From assembly GCF_000739695.1 (NCBI RefSeq), contig NZ_BBIO01000014.1:1-64000 (forward strand): a stretch of DNA of 64,000 nt, read 5' to 3'. This stretch comes from Tepidicaulis marinus (GTDB taxonomy: Bacteria > Pseudomonadota > Alphaproteobacteria > Parvibaculales > Parvibaculaceae). Both the position numbers and the translations under genes were made by a program. The notes beneath the pieces are model-generated. The model made no database searches. It was given only the letters and a program-made list of their open reading frames with translations, and had not been told where the DNA came from. Shown in pieces: positions 16,184 to 25,962 of the stretch (positions within the stretch are counted from its first letter, which is position 1; the number at the start of each line of letters is the position of its first letter).

Positions 16184-17680
16184 CTATCTCGACAAAATAC
16201 GCCCGACCGCCTCTTTCCAGCGCCCGTAACGCCGGTCCGCATCCGCGCCCGCCAATGCCGGATCGAAATGCCGGTCGCAGCGCCATTTGGCGGAAATGTC
16301 GGCGGGGCTTTGAAAGAGCCCGGCTTCGAGCCCGGCAAGATAGGCCGCCCCCAGCGCCGTCGTCTCGATCACTTCGGGCCGTTCCACCGGGCAGCCGATC
16401 ATGTCGGTGAGGTTCTGCAGGAACCAGTTATTGGCCGCCATGCCGCCATCGACGCGCAGCGCGTTCGGGCGCGAGAGGCCCGCCCCCTTCATATCCGCGC
16501 CCATCGCCTCCATGAGATCGCGGGTCTGGAAGGAGACGGACTCCACCCCCGCCCGCACAATGTCGGCGGCATGGGTGTCCCGCGTCATGCCGAGAATGGC
16601 GCCCCGCGCATGGGGGTCCCAATAAGGCGCGCCCAGGCCGGTAAAGGCCGGCACGAGAATGACATGGCCGTCCGGATCTGCCTCTGCCGCCAGCTTTTCC
16701 GAGTCCGCCGCGCTCTTAATGAGTTTCATTTCATCGCGCAGCCACTGAATCGTCGCCCCGGCCATGAAGATCGAGCCTTCCAGCGCATAATGCGTTTCCC
16801 CGCCGAGCCGGTAGCCCACCGTCGTCAAAAGCCGGTTTTGCGAGGCGACGAATTCCGTGCCCGTATTCACAAGCGCAAAACAGCCCGTGCCATAGGTGGA
16901 TTTCATCATCCCCGGTTCGAAACAGGCCTGGCCGATGAAAGCTGCCTGCTGATCGCCCGCGACACCGAGAATGGGCACTTCCGCCCCCAGCACCTCTTTG
17001 CCCGCAACGCCGAAGCGCGCGCAGCAATCCTTCACCTCCGGCAGGAGCGCGCGGGGAATATCGAACCAGCCCAGAATCTCATCGTCCCAGTCCTGGGTGC
17101 GGATATTGAAGAGCAAGGTGCGCGAGGCATTGGTGGCATCGGTCACATGCGCTTTGCCGCCCGTCAGGTTCCAGATCAGCCAACTGTCGATCGTGCCTGC
17201 GGCCAGCTCACCCTTGGCCGCCCGCTCGCGCGCGCCTTCCACATTGTCGAGCAGCCAGGCGAGCTTCGTGCCGGAAAAATAAGGATCGAGCAGCAGGCCG
17301 GTCTTCTCCTGCACCACGGCCTCTTTGCCCTCGGCGCGCAGCGTCTCGCAAAGGCCCGCCGTGCGCCGGTCCTGCCAGACGATGGCATGATGCAAAGGCT
17401 TACCGCTTGCCCGCTCCCACAGCACGATCGTCTCGCGCTGATTGGTAATGCCGATCCCGGCAATGGAGGGGGAGCCCGCTTTCTTCAGCGCCTCGCGGCA
17501 GACCTCCACCGTATCGCGCCAGATTTCGGCGGCATCATGCTCGACCCAGCCATCTTCAGGGTAAATCTGCCGGAACTCGCGCTGCGCGACGGCAAGCTGC
17601 TCCCCCGTCTTGCCGAAAACCAGCGCCCGCGAGCTGGTGGTGCCCTGGTCGATACTCAAAATCACGTGATCCGCCGCCAC
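16184..17680 (-). CDS. glpK: Glycerol kinase
   Basis: Glycerol kinase phosphorylates glycerol to glycerol-3-phosphate with ATP, the entry to glycerol catabolism. The 498-residue protein follows the FGGY family: [16 protein letters not shown] (phosphate-1), [24 protein letters not shown], the [11 protein letters not shown] segment, the [14 protein letters not shown] (phosphate-2) and the C-terminal [16 protein letters not shown] (adenosine loop) then [13 protein letters not shown]. The GTG at 17678-17680 is preferred because AAGGGGGA lies just before it; a GTG at 17693-17695 would place that site inside the gene. No glpF or glpD is adjacent. Confidence 0.96.
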   Translation of the reverse strand: MAADHVILSIDQGTTSSRALVFGKTGEQLAVAQREFRQIYPEDGWVEHDAAEIWRDTVEVCREALKKAGSPSIAGIGITNQRETIVLWERASGKPLHHAIVWQDRRTAGLCETLRAEGKEAVVQEKTGLLLDPYFSGTKLAWLLDNVEGARERAAKGELAAGTIDSWLIWNLTGGKAHVTDATNASRTLLFNIRTQDWDDEILGWFDIPRALLPEVKDCCARFGVAGKEVLGAEVPILGVAGDQQAAFIGQACFEPGMMKSTYGTGCFALVNTGTEFVASQNRLLTTVGYRLGGETHYALEGSIFMAGATIQWLRDEMKLIKSAADSEKLAAEADPDGHVILVPAFTGLGAPYWDPHARGAILGMTRDTHAADIVRAGVESVSFQTRDLMEAMGADMKGAGLSRPNALRVDGGMAANNWFLQNLTDMIGCPVERPEVIETTALGAAYLAGLEAGLFQSPADISAKWRCDRHFDPALAGADADRRYGRWKEAVGRILSR

Positions 17681-17833
17681 ACTTTCCCCCTTCACATACC
17701 GCTTTTATTCCGCGCTAGGCTACCCTTCCGGCCGGATGGCGCAAGCCGGAAGGCGGCCCCACACCGCCTTTGCCGCCTTTAGCGCTTCTCTCCGGCCAAA
17801 GAACGCTTATATGCGCAAGAAACCATTCAGAAA

Positions 17834-17853
17834 CGGGGGACGAAAATCCCCCG
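17834..17853 (+). other. Perfect 7-bp hairpin in the moaA leader
   Basis: CGGGGGA and TCCCCCG enclose the loop CGAAAA, ending 21 bases before the moaA start. No T-run follows, so it is not an intrinsic terminator. It may block or position a ribosome. Confidence 0.5.
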
Positions 17854-17874
17854 CAACCATGTTAAACAGTGCTT

Positions 17875-18912
17875 ATGGATCAACACCAGCCCATCGAGAC
17901 GAAACGCGCGCCCGCCGGGCAGATGATCGACCCCTTTGGGCGGGCCGTGACCTATCTGCGCGTCTCCGTGACGGACCGCTGCGACTTCCGCTGTGTCTAT
18001 TGCATGGCCGAGCACATGACCTTCCTGCCGAAGAAGGAAATTCTGACGCTGGAAGAGCTCGACCGCGTCTGCAAAGCCTTCATGCGCAAAGGCGTGCGCA
18101 AGATCCGCCTGACGGGCGGCGAGCCGTTGGTGCGCCGGAATATCATGACGCTGATCCGCTCGCTGGGCGATGAGGTGAAAGCGGGCAATCTGGACGAGCT
18201 GACGCTGACGACGAATGGCAGCCAGCTCGCCCGTTTCGCCGACGAGCTTTATGAGGCGGGCGTGCGCCGCATCAATGTCTCACTCGACACGCGCGATGAA
18301 GAAAAATTCGCCGAGATCACCCGCTGGGGCCGTTTGAATCAGGTCATGGAAGGCCTGGCAGCCGCAAAACGCGCCGGGCTGCAGGTGAAGATCAACACCG
18401 TCGCGCTGAAAGGCACGAACGAGAGCGAAATTCCCGCGCTCATCGACTGGGCGCATGGCGAGGGATATGACATCACGTTGATCGAAACCATGCCGCTCGG
18501 CGATATCGACGGCGACAGGACCGATCAATATCTGCCGCTCTCCAAAGTGCGCGCCGAACTCGAAGAGCGCTGGACGCTCTCCGACATTCCCTACAAGACT
18601 GGCGGGCCCGCCCGCTATGTGGAGGTGAAGGAAACCGGCGGCCGGCTCGGCTTCATCACGCCGCTCACCCATAATTTCTGCGAAAGCTGCAACCGCGTGC
18701 GCCTCACCTGCACCGGCCAGCTCTTCATGTGCCTCGGCCAGGATGACGACAAAGACCTGCGCGCCAAGGTGCGGGCGAGCGAAGGCGACGAGCTTCTGGA
18801 AGCGGCCATCGATGAGGCGATTTCGCGCAAGCCCAAGGGCCATAATTTCGTCATCGACCGCGCGCACAAAGCGCCCGCCGTCAAACGCCACATGTCCCTC
18901 ACCGGCGGCTAA
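17875..18912 (+). CDS. moaA: GTP 3',8-cyclase MoaA (molybdenum cofactor biosynthesis)
   Basis: MoaA is the radical-SAM enzyme that starts Mo-cofactor synthesis, cyclising GTP to 3',8-cH2GTP. The 345-residue protein has the N-terminal SAM cluster motif C-x3-C-x2-C (Cys36, Cys40, Cys43 in CDFRCVYC), [10 protein letters not shown], and the C-terminal second [4Fe-4S] site C-x2-C-x13-C (CESC...MC near 266-283). It ends in Gly-Gly, the tail needed for MoaC-linked activity. The ATG at 17875 is used; an in-frame GTG at 17869 is possible. Its stop overlaps the cutA stop by four bases. It would supply cofactor for the Mo-hydroxylase at 11.1-13.4 kb. Confidence 0.96.
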   Translation: MDQHQPIETKRAPAGQMIDPFGRAVTYLRVSVTDRCDFRCVYCMAEHMTFLPKKEILTLEELDRVCKAFMRKGVRKIRLTGGEPLVRRNIMTLIRSLGDEVKAGNLDELTLTTNGSQLARFADELYEAGVRRINVSLDTRDEEKFAEITRWGRLNQVMEGLAAAKRAGLQVKINTVALKGTNESEIPALIDWAHGEGYDITLIETMPLGDIDGDRTDQYLPLSKVRAELEERWTLSDIPYKTGGPARYVEVKETGGRLGFITPLTHNFCESCNRVRLTCTGQLFMCLGQDDDKDLRAKVRASEGDELLEAAIDEAISRKPKGHNFVIDRAHKAPAVKRHMSLTGG

Positions 18913-19244
18913 TATCTCTGCTCCCTAGTTTGCTCTTTGGCCCAGGCCAGGTAATCGCCGTCCACCCGGCCGAGCGGAATTTCCAGGAGCGCGGGGACGT
19001 CATAAGGATGGAGGCGGCGCACCTCCTCCATTGCGCGCGCCGATAACGCGGCAGGCACCTTGATAAAGAGGCTCACCTCCTCGTCGATCTCCACCTTGCC
19101 CTGCCAGCGGTAAACCGAGCGCATACCCGGATAGATATTGACGCAGGCGGCAAGCCCCGGCTCCACCAGCGCGGTTGCAATTCTCTCTGCGGCGTCCATA
19201 TCGCCTACGGTGGTGTAAATGAATAAAAGCGCGTCTTCGCTCAT
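18909..19244 (-). CDS. cutA: Divalent-cation tolerance protein CutA
   Basis: CutA1 is a small, very stable trimeric protein linked to copper tolerance. The 111-residue product has the family features: [44 protein letters not shown] (residues about 31-52), ESLFIKV-like core, and the C-terminal [13 protein letters not shown] followed by YLAW. The ATG at 19242-19244 has GGAGGA five bases upstream. It is convergent with moaA, and the two stop codons share bases 18909-18912. Confidence 0.95.
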   Translation of the reverse strand: MSEDALLFIYTTVGDMDAAERIATALVEPGLAACVNIYPGMRSVYRWQGKVEIDEEVSLFIKVPAALSARAMEEVRRLHPYDVPALLEIPLGRVDGDYLAWAKEQTREQRY

Positions 19245-19345
19245 GGGTCCTCCTTGCGATTCCCCCGCCCCCGCCGAACATGTATAGTGCCCGCCACCGG
19301 CCAAAGAGCCAATGCGCTAGCCCGCGCCCAATAACGAGACGGCCA

Positions 19346-20113
19346 ATGACGTTTGAAAAAATCGCCTTTGTCGCCACGGACGTGTCCGAAGCGCAAGATG
19401 CCCTGGAACAGCTTTCCAAGCGCTACGGCAATTGCCCGCCCGAAGAGGCCGACGTCATCGTCGCGCTGGGCGGCGACGGGCTGATGCTGCAAACGCTCCA
19501 CCGCTATATGGAAAAGCGCATCCCCATTTATGGCATGAACCGGGGTTCGGTCGGTTTCCTGATGAACGAATACCGGGACAACGACCTGAAAGAACGGCTG
19601 AACGCGGCGGAGACCACGACCCTCCACCCGCTGAAGATGGAAGCGGTGAGCGTCGATGGAAAAGAAACCTCGGCGCTTGCCATCAACGAAGTCTCGCTGC
19701 TGCGCGAAACCTTCCAGGCCGCGAAAATCCGCATCGCCATCGACGGGCGCGTGCGGATGGAAGAAATGATCTGCGACGGCGTGCTTGTCTCAACGCCCGC
19801 CGGCAGCACGGCTTATAATTTTTCCGCGCAAGGGCCGATCATTCCCATCAATGCCGAGCTTCTGGCGCTGACGCCGATCAGCGCCTTCCGCCCCCGGCGC
19901 TGGCGCGGCGCGCTCCTGCCGCACACGGCCTCCGTGACCTTTCAGGTGCTCGAAGCGGCAAAACGGCCCGTCTCCGCCGTCGCCGATCATACCGAAGTGC
20001 GCAATGTGGAATGCGTCACCGTTTCGGAAGAAAGCAGCATCGACCTTCTGATGATGTTCGATGAGGGCCACACGCTCGACGAGCGCATCCTCGCCGAGCA
20101 GTTCATTCATTAG
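19346..20113 (+). CDS. nadK: NAD kinase
   Basis: NAD kinase phosphorylates NAD+ to NADP+ with ATP or polyphosphate. The 255-residue length fits the short alphaproteobacterial form. The GGDG motif ([10 protein letters not shown] near 43), NRGSVGFL (near 68-75), [11 protein letters not shown] (the NE/D region) and [15 protein letters not shown] (near 150-165) are all present. The ATG at 19346 starts in [12 protein letters not shown]. It is divergent from cutA with 101 bases between the starts. Confidence 0.96.
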   Translation: MTFEKIAFVATDVSEAQDALEQLSKRYGNCPPEEADVIVALGGDGLMLQTLHRYMEKRIPIYGMNRGSVGFLMNEYRDNDLKERLNAAETTTLHPLKMEAVSVDGKETSALAINEVSLLRETFQAAKIRIAIDGRVRMEEMICDGVLVSTPAGSTAYNFSAQGPIIPINAELLALTPISAFRPRRWRGALLPHTASVTFQVLEAAKRPVSAVADHTEVRNVECVTVSEESSIDLLMMFDEGHTLDERILAEQFIH

Positions 20114-20118
20114 GCGCT

Positions 20119-20916
20119 TCAGCCCATGATGTTTTCAAGCGGCTCCTCGGTCACCGCGTAGCCCGCTTCGGCGGGAATGAGGAGCACCGCGCCCTCGCCG
20201 CGCTTTTCGACCTTAGGCAGCACGGTAACGATCTTATCCGCCTTCGCCGCCTTGAACGCTGCTTCCATGTTTGCGCTCTTGCCGAGCTTCAAAAGGTTCA
20301 TCCGCGTCGGGAAGATCACCGTGCGCGTGCCCGCTTCCGCTTCCCGCACCGCCTCGTTGGGATCGATCCAGACGGAATCCACCGATTCCCCGCCATCATG
20401 CGCGGCGACATGGTCTTCCGGCGCCACGGCGATATAAAAATGCGTGTCGAAACGCTTCGGCATCATGTCCGGCGTGATCCAGTGCGCGAAGGGCACCAGC
20501 ATGTCGCAGGCAAGCTCCAGATCGAAATGGGTCAGGAACTCGGCAATGCCCTTCTCGCTGCGATTGAGCGGCTCGCGCCAGCTTTCCATTTCATCGAGGC
20601 GGCTGCCGGCAACCAGCTTGCCCGTCTTCCTGTCATAGGCAAGCAGCACCCCCGATTCCTCGAACGCCTCGCGGATGGCGCCGACCCGCAGCGCCAGCAG
20701 CGTATCGTCGAGCCCGTCCGCCCCGCGGCAGAGCCCGCGCACTTCCGGCGCGCTGTCATGCTTGTCGATTTTCCCGCCCGGAAAGACGAGCGCGCCCGAG
20801 GCAAAGTCGATCTGGTGATGGCGCACCACCATGAAAACTTCGAGCCCCTTATCCCCGTCCCGCAGCAACATAATCGTCGCCGCCGGAATCAGGGCGCCGG
20901 ATTTCTTCTCGCTCAT
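20119..20916 (-). CDS. NUDIX hydrolase (NUDT19/coenzyme-A-pyrophosphatase-like)
   Basis: NUDIX enzymes hydrolyse nucleoside diphosphates linked to other moieties. The 265-residue protein has an N-terminal VFMVVRHHQIDFASGALVFPGG start of the fold and the catalytic helix GAIREAFEESGVLLA, matching the REUXEEXGU core; an insertion of about 30 residues lies between the first Gly and this helix, as in the mammalian NUDT19/RP2 subgroup that hydrolyses CoA esters. That subgroup link is inference from the insertion. The ATG at 20914-20916 has GGGAGGA seven bases upstream. It is convergent with nadK. Confidence 0.87.
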   Translation of the reverse strand: MSEKKSGALIPAATIMLLRDGDKGLEVFMVVRHHQIDFASGALVFPGGKIDKHDSAPEVRGLCRGADGLDDTLLALRVGAIREAFEESGVLLAYDRKTGKLVAGSRLDEMESWREPLNRSEKGIAEFLTHFDLELACDMLVPFAHWITPDMMPKRFDTHFYIAVAPEDHVAAHDGGESVDSVWIDPNEAVREAEAGTRTVIFPTRMNLLKLGKSANMEAAFKAAKADKIVTVLPKVEKRGEGAVLLIPAEAGYAVTEEPLENIMG

Positions 20917-21141
20917 ATATGTCCTCCCAAGAGACACGGGCGTTTTCCGCCGTTTTTGGTTATGAGGCTTTCCCGCCCCTTCTTCCTTGCTAGCAGAGAG
21001 AGCGGGAATGGGAAAGAAAAGCGCAAAACCAAAGGAAATCCGCGCTTTGAAAAGGACAAAAGGGACAATTTTAGATTTCCGCTTCACCGCCTTCTAACGC
21101 CCGCTTGCTAGAAACGGGAAGGCACAAAAGACGGCGGACCC

Positions 21142-22287
21142 ATGCTCCAGCAATTGGAAGATTTGAACGATGCAAGAGCGGCCATCGCCCTCGATCAGGG
21201 CGAGTTTCACCTGCTCTTCCAGCCGAAGATCGAGCTTGCCAGCGCCAAGATGACGGGCGCCGAGGCCTATGTGCGCTGGGCGCATCCCGAGCTCGGCCGG
21301 CTTTTGCCTGCAAGTTTTCTCTCCGCCCTCGAGCGCCAGGAGCGGCTGGCCGATCTCACCAATATGGTTTTGCGCGAAAGCGCCCAGGCCGCCCGGCGCT
21401 GGTACAATCAGGGCCGCAGCTGGCATGTAACGGTCAACCTTTCCCCGGCCGAACTCATCGACCCGGAGCTCGGCGACCGGCTGACCGCCCTTGTCGATGA
21501 ATGCGAACTGCCTTACGGACTTTTCGTTTTCGACATTCCGGAATCGGCTTTTCTGGTGCGCGATGAAAATCTGGTCCCGGTGCTGGAAGATATGCGCCGC
21601 CGCGGCTTCGCCCTGGCGCTGGAAGGGCGCGGCGCGATGACCGCCTCGGCGGAAGACATTCCCCTTGCCCTTTTCAATGAGATCAAGGTGTCCGGCAGCG
21701 CCATCATCAAATTCGCCCTGACGACGAAATCCGCCGGCGGGCTGATCGCAGAGCGCCAGAAAATGGCGGCGGCACATTCCCTGCCGCTAACGGCGGTCGG
21801 CGCGGAAGATGCCCGCACGCTCCATGCGCTCAAAGAACTGGGCTTTACCTACGCGCAAGGCGCTTTCATCAGCCGCCCGGCAGAAGCGCGGGTTCTGGAT
21901 ACTTGGACGGTGCCTGGCGCCGTCAAGGCCGCGCTGACGGAGCCTGCCCCCCGCCCCCGCCGGGCCGCTGCCACGCCGCGCACGGAGAAAAAACCGGCGC
22001 CCAAAACAGCGCCGCTCAAACAGAGCCTGCAGGACACGGATTTCGGGCCAGAGATGGTGACGCTCGATTTCGAGGCGATCGGCGATTTCGACCTCGCCTT
22101 GCCGGGGCCGGGTAATTTCAACCCGCTCTGCCTCATCATGGCCGAACGTATGCGCCTCATCCGCCATGCGCCGCAGCTTCATGGCCGGCGCGTGCCCGGT
22201 ATCGGCAAGCGCATCGTCATGAAGGTACAAGAACCGCCCATGAAAAAACCGAGGCGGCCAAGTATGCTGGCCCGCCTCGGCTTTTAA
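21142..22287 (+). CDS. EAL-domain protein with degenerate catalytic site
   Basis: EAL domains hydrolyse the messenger c-di-GMP. Residues about 15-255 are an EAL fold: FHLLFQPKIELAS, then GAEAYVRWAHPE where the signature EALLR reads EAYVR; VTVNLSP keeps the Asn metal ligand and FDIPES the Glu. The loop-6 DDFG region reads LEGRGA with both Asp lost, the IKID lysine region reads IKVSGS, and QGAFISRP keeps the late Gln. It should not hydrolyse c-di-GMP but might bind it or a partner. Residues about 265-381 are a Pro/Lys-rich linker and a short basic tail. No GGDEF or sensor domain. The last codons contain a bidirectional terminator. Confidence 0.88.
   Translation: MLQQLEDLNDARAAIALDQGEFHLLFQPKIELASAKMTGAEAYVRWAHPELGRLLPASFLSALERQERLADLTNMVLRESAQAARRWYNQGRSWHVTVNLSPAELIDPELGDRLTALVDECELPYGLFVFDIPESAFLVRDENLVPVLEDMRRRGFALALEGRGAMTASAEDIPLALFNEIKVSGSAIIKFALTTKSAGGLIAERQKMAAAHSLPLTAVGAEDARTLHALKELGFTYAQGAFISRPAEARVLDTWTVPGAVKAALTEPAPRPRRAAATPRTEKKPAPKTAPLKQSLQDTDFGPEMVTLDFEAIGDFDLALPGPGNFNPLCLIMAERMRLIRHAPQLHGRRVPGIGKRIVMKVQEPPMKKPRRPSMLARLGF
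22243..22285. terminator. Bidirectional terminator inside the 3' end of the EAL gene
   Basis: The stem CCGAGGCGG (22249-22257) / CCGCCTCGG (22272-22280) is preceded by AAAAAA and followed by CTTTT, so it can end the minus-strand thiolase transcript (T6) and the plus-strand EAL transcript. It lies within EAL codons. Confidence 0.75.
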
Positions 22288-22304
22288 GCTCTCACTCAGA
22301 TCGA

Positions 22305-23519
22305 TCAGACGCGTTCGATAATCGTCGCAATGCCCTGGCCGACACCGATGCACATGGTGCACAGCGCATAGCGGCCCTTGCGCCGCTCCAGCTCATAGGC
22401 CGCCGTGGTCAAAAGCCGCGCCCCGCTCATGCCGAGCGGATGGCCAAGCGCGATCGCCCCGCCATTCGGGTTCACATGCTCTGCATCTTCCGGAATACCG
22501 AGATCGCGCAGCACGGCGATGCCCTGCGAGGCGAAAGCCTCATTCAGCTCGATTACATCCAGATCGTCGATGGTCAGCCCCGTCTTCTCCAGCACCTTGC
22601 GCGTGGCAGGCGCAGGCCCCATGCCCATGATGCGCGGCGGCACGCCTGCGGTCGCCATGGCCACGATGCGCGCGCGGGGCTTGAGGTCATGGGCGGCAAT
22701 CGCCTCTTCCGAGGCGACGATCATCGCGCAGGCCCCGTCATTGACGCCCGAGGCATTGCCCGCCGTCACCGTCCCGCCTTTGCGGAAAGGCGTCGGCAAT
22801 TTTGCCAGATCCTCCAGCGTCGTTTGCGGGCGCGGATGCTCGTCCTTGTCCACCACCGTCTCGCCCTTGCGGGTGGAAATGGTGACGGGCACGATTTCTT
22901 CCGCCAGCCGCCCGGCTTCCATGGCAGCGCCCGCCTTCTTCTGGCTGCGGTAGGCGAAAGCATCCTGGTCTTCGCGGCTGATCTGGAATTCCTCGGCCAC
23001 GTTCTCGCCCGTTTCCGGCATGGAGTCGGTGCCGTATTGGCTCTGCATCAGCGGATTGACGAAGCGCCAGCCGATCGTCGTGTCATACATCTGCACATCG
23101 CGCGCAAAAGCCGTGCCGCCCTTGGCGACCACGAAAGGCGCCCGCGACATGCTTTCCACACCGCCGGCCAGAATGAGATCGGCTTCACCGGATTTGATGG
23201 CCCGCGCAGCCGTGCCCACCGCATCCATGCCCGAACCGCAAAGCCGGTTCAGCGTCGTGCCGGAAACGCCGACGGGCAGGCCCGCGAGCAGCGTGGACAT
23301 GCGCGCGACGTTGCGGTTGTCTTCGCCAGCCTGGTTGGCGCAGCCGAAGATCACATCATCGACCCGCTCCCAATCGACGCCGCTCTGGCGCTCCATCAGT
23401 GCCATAAGCGGCACCGCGCCCAGATCGTCCGCCCGCACGCTCGACAAGGAGCCCGCATAGCGGCCGATGGGCGTGCGCACGGCATCGCAGATAAATGCTT
23501 CTTGGGAAGAACGGATCAT
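22305..23519 (-). CDS. pcaF: Thiolase, 3-oxoadipyl-CoA thiolase-like (PcaF type)
   Basis: Thiolases cleave or form 3-oxoacyl-CoA. The 404-residue protein carries the nucleophilic Cys in LNRLCGSGMDAVG (near residue 90), the catalytic His in GGAIALGHPLGMSG and the second Cys in CTMCIGVGQG near the C-terminus. The PcaF-type signatures RTPIGRYAGSLSSVRADDLG, FGCANQAGEDNRNVARM and GWRFVNPLM point to the enzyme ending the beta-ketoadipate pathway (3-oxoadipyl-CoA to succinyl-CoA plus acetyl-CoA). No other pca genes are here, so a general acetyl-CoA acyltransferase role remains possible. The ATG at 23517-23519 follows GAGG. Confidence 0.9.
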   Translation of the reverse strand: MIRSSQEAFICDAVRTPIGRYAGSLSSVRADDLGAVPLMALMERQSGVDWERVDDVIFGCANQAGEDNRNVARMSTLLAGLPVGVSGTTLNRLCGSGMDAVGTAARAIKSGEADLILAGGVESMSRAPFVVAKGGTAFARDVQMYDTTIGWRFVNPLMQSQYGTDSMPETGENVAEEFQISREDQDAFAYRSQKKAGAAMEAGRLAEEIVPVTISTRKGETVVDKDEHPRPQTTLEDLAKLPTPFRKGGTVTAGNASGVNDGACAMIVASEEAIAAHDLKPRARIVAMATAGVPPRIMGMGPAPATRKVLEKTGLTIDDLDVIELNEAFASQGIAVLRDLGIPEDAEHVNPNGGAIALGHPLGMSGARLLTTAAYELERRKGRYALCTMCIGVGQGIATIIERV

Positions 23520-23577
23520 TGTCGGCCTCATCCAGTGTGAATCAGGATGGGGACCCTACCAGCTTTTTTCCGTTGCG

Positions 23578-24738
23578 TCAGGCAACCTTTTCTGCGGCCC
23601 GCCCTGCGCTTTTATTCAACTGCTGTTCGTGGCGGATGAGCTTGGCGAGCCCGGCCAGCAGAAAATCGAGATCCTTCGTTTCCATGCCCTGATACTGGGT
23701 CAGCACACGCTCGACCATGCGCGCGCGGAAGGCCGGGCGCCCCAGATCGAGATGCGCTTCCATGAGCTCGTGATAGATATCGAGCGCCACGCGGAAAGCG
23801 GGATAGAAAACTTCCGGCAGGCCGGCACGCGAATAAATGGCGCGGAAGCCGAGCGGACCTTCATCATGCACAAGCCGCCAGACCTTCTGCTCCGGCAGGC
23901 CGGTGAGATAAGCAAAGGCTGCTTCCACGAAAAGCATTTCGCCAAGGCAGGCCGCGCGCAGTATCAGCGAGGGCGTCAGGCGGCCATTGCCGGCAAGCTG
24001 GCGCACGAGATGCGGCATGTCATCGGCACGCGCATCGCTATCCACCAGATTGACGGTGGCGCGCTCGCGGCTTTCATCGATGAGCCGGGCGGCAACGTCT
24101 TCGCTGATATCGTGTTGTTCGATCAGATATGTCCGCAGCCGGTCGGAGACCATGGTGATCAGGCGTTCGACCATGGTCAGCGGCAAATCGCTGCGGCGCA
24201 CCAGCGGCGCGGCGATGCTTTCATCGTCACCGTAAAGATCGACCACCTTGTTCATTGTGGCATCGGCGATCTTCGCCCCGTCATTGCCGACCAGGCGCAC
24301 CACGGCGCGCCGGTTATCGGTATTGACGAGCGCTTCGCTCACGGGCGCGGAAACGGTGGCGCGTCCGGCGATCGCCACCTGTTTGGCCGCCGAGCCCTTG
24401 ACGATGATATCGATGAGATCGGCGTCGCTCAGAACGGGAGATTCTTCGAGAATGGGCGCGGCCACTTCGTCGATATCGCGGGCCAGAATACGCACGATGT
24501 CACGCGGCGCGCCGGGCAGCGTGCTCAGGCTTTTCGACAGGCTCTCGCGCACCAGCACGGCGGCGTCATGTACCATGAAGCCCAGAATGTCCTGCGCCAA
24601 TTCGCGCTGACGGTCCGTCAGTTCCACGATCTCATATTGCCGGGCGACTTTGACCGCCACCTCGGCCCGCACCGTGTCGGAAGGTTCCGTCAAAAGCCGC
24701 TCGATATCACGTTCGCTGAGCGTCAGGGTTTCCGCCAT
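23578..24738 (-). CDS. DUF2336-domain protein
   Basis: DUF2336 proteins are alphaproteobacterial all-helical HEAT/ARM-like repeat proteins of unknown function. The 386-residue product is nearly entirely helical and acidic, with repeated units such as RDIVRILARDIDEVAAPIL and ESPVLSDADLIDIIV in the first half, and a C-terminal EALDIYHELM-type segment. No catalytic motif is visible. The ATG at 24736-24738 has AAGGA upstream. Nothing in the neighbourhood reveals its job; some relatives occur near signalling genes, as here an EAL protein lies two genes away. Confidence 0.85.
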   Translation of the reverse strand: MAETLTLSERDIERLLTEPSDTVRAEVAVKVARQYEIVELTDRQRELAQDILGFMVHDAAVLVRESLSKSLSTLPGAPRDIVRILARDIDEVAAPILEESPVLSDADLIDIIVKGSAAKQVAIAGRATVSAPVSEALVNTDNRRAVVRLVGNDGAKIADATMNKVVDLYGDDESIAAPLVRRSDLPLTMVERLITMVSDRLRTYLIEQHDISEDVAARLIDESRERATVNLVDSDARADDMPHLVRQLAGNGRLTPSLILRAACLGEMLFVEAAFAYLTGLPEQKVWRLVHDEGPLGFRAIYSRAGLPEVFYPAFRVALDIYHELMEAHLDLGRPAFRARMVERVLTQYQGMETKDLDFLLAGLAKLIRHEQQLNKSAGRAAEKVA

Positions 24739-24916
24739 GGTCCGTTCCTTTCGAGCTTTCGCGCGCATGCCCGCTTCCATAGGCATCTTCGGTCGGACCA
24801 AATTATCAATCAGACGTTAATAACCCGTTCGGCAGGTAGGTCGCTTTTTATAAAAGCTCTATTAAGATCGAAGGCGGATTTCCGCTTTCCCTTCAAGCTC
24901 TTACCTGCGAGCCCTC

Positions 24917-25909
24917 TCATTCCGTTGCGGAACGTTCCTCGGCAGGCGGGCTGCGGAAAGGGTAAACGAGCTGATCGCGGAAACGCGCCGGCATGGGCTC
25001 GTGAATGCCGATCCGCGCAGGCGGGCGGCGGCTGGGATCGTCATAGTAAGTGCCGAAAAGCTGATCCCAGAGCATCAGATTCTCGCCGTAATTGCGGTTG
25101 CCCTCTTCCAGCTTCATCGAATGGTGCCAGCGGTGCAGCTGCGGCGTATTGAAAACGAGATCGAGATAGCCGGTGCGCGTTTCGATATTGCAATGGGTCA
25201 GAATGCCGATAAAGGCTGTCGTCGCGCTGACCCAGAGGAAGACGTCGAGCGGCGCGCCCAGCACATAAAGCAGCGGCTGGCTGAGCAGAATACTCCAAAA
25301 CGTATCGACGAAATGAAAGCGCCCGGTATTGATGAACCAGAGCCGCGTCACCGAATGATGCACGGCATGGAAACGCCAGAGAAACGGTATTTCATGGGCA
25401 AGCCGGTGCGCCCAATAAAGGCCGAATTCGGCCACGGCCAACCCCAGCACCGCCTGGGCCCAGAGCGGCCAGCTTTCCGGCCAGATCGCATAAGACGCTT
25501 CGCTCGGATCGACCACGGCGGCAGCGCCGACTGCAGCCGAAACCACAACCGCAACTTGCACGAGCCCCTTGTTGAGCAGCGTGTGAGAGAGATTGGCGAG
25601 CGTTTGATGATCGTTTTCCAGCCAGGTCTGCTCATGCGGCAGAAGCCGCTCGAACAGGCCCACCGTCAGCGCGAACGCCACATAAACCGCATTGAAGACG
25701 AGAACCGGATAATCCGTCTGCATGCCGAGCCCCGTCAATGTCAGCGCCGTGGCCAAAAGCCCCGGCCAGATGACATAGGAGACGGCGCGCCGCCAACCGG
25801 CCGCGCTATGTGTAGGTTGCATTTCAGACGATTTACTCACCTCGCCCTCCGTTCGAACACTTTTGGGCCACCATACCGGCAGCCGCAGGTACTTGCTGAG
25901 GGTTTTCAT
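24917..25909 (-). CDS. Sterol desaturase/fatty acid hydroxylase superfamily membrane protein
   Basis: This superfamily holds non-heme diiron membrane hydroxylases and desaturases acting on lipids. The 330-residue protein has four to five transmembrane segments and the His-box pattern: HRLAHEIPFLWRFHAVHH (HxxxH and HxxHH) near residues 150-170, and HRWHHS near 260. FINTGRFHFVDT and NYGENLMLWDQLFGTYY are family-typical. The ATG at 25907-25909 has AGGGG seven bases upstream; the frame extends to 26047 without a plausible start. The lipid substrate is unknown. Confidence 0.9.
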   Translation of the reverse strand: MKTLSKYLRLPVWWPKSVRTEGEVSKSSEMQPTHSAAGWRRAVSYVIWPGLLATALTLTGLGMQTDYPVLVFNAVYVAFALTVGLFERLLPHEQTWLENDHQTLANLSHTLLNKGLVQVAVVVSAAVGAAAVVDPSEASYAIWPESWPLWAQAVLGLAVAEFGLYWAHRLAHEIPFLWRFHAVHHSVTRLWFINTGRFHFVDTFWSILLSQPLLYVLGAPLDVFLWVSATTAFIGILTHCNIETRTGYLDLVFNTPQLHRWHHSMKLEEGNRNYGENLMLWDQLFGTYYDDPSRRPPARIGIHEPMPARFRDQLVYPFRSPPAEERSATE

Positions 25910-25962
25910 GATTAGCCCCTTTACCGGGCCGGTGCAATTTCCCCAAAAGCACACCTGAACAC

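Noticed and set aside
17834-17853. moaA leader hairpin as a molybdenum-cofactor riboswitch
   Set aside because: It is a single 7-bp stem and lacks the multi-stem Moco RNA architecture.
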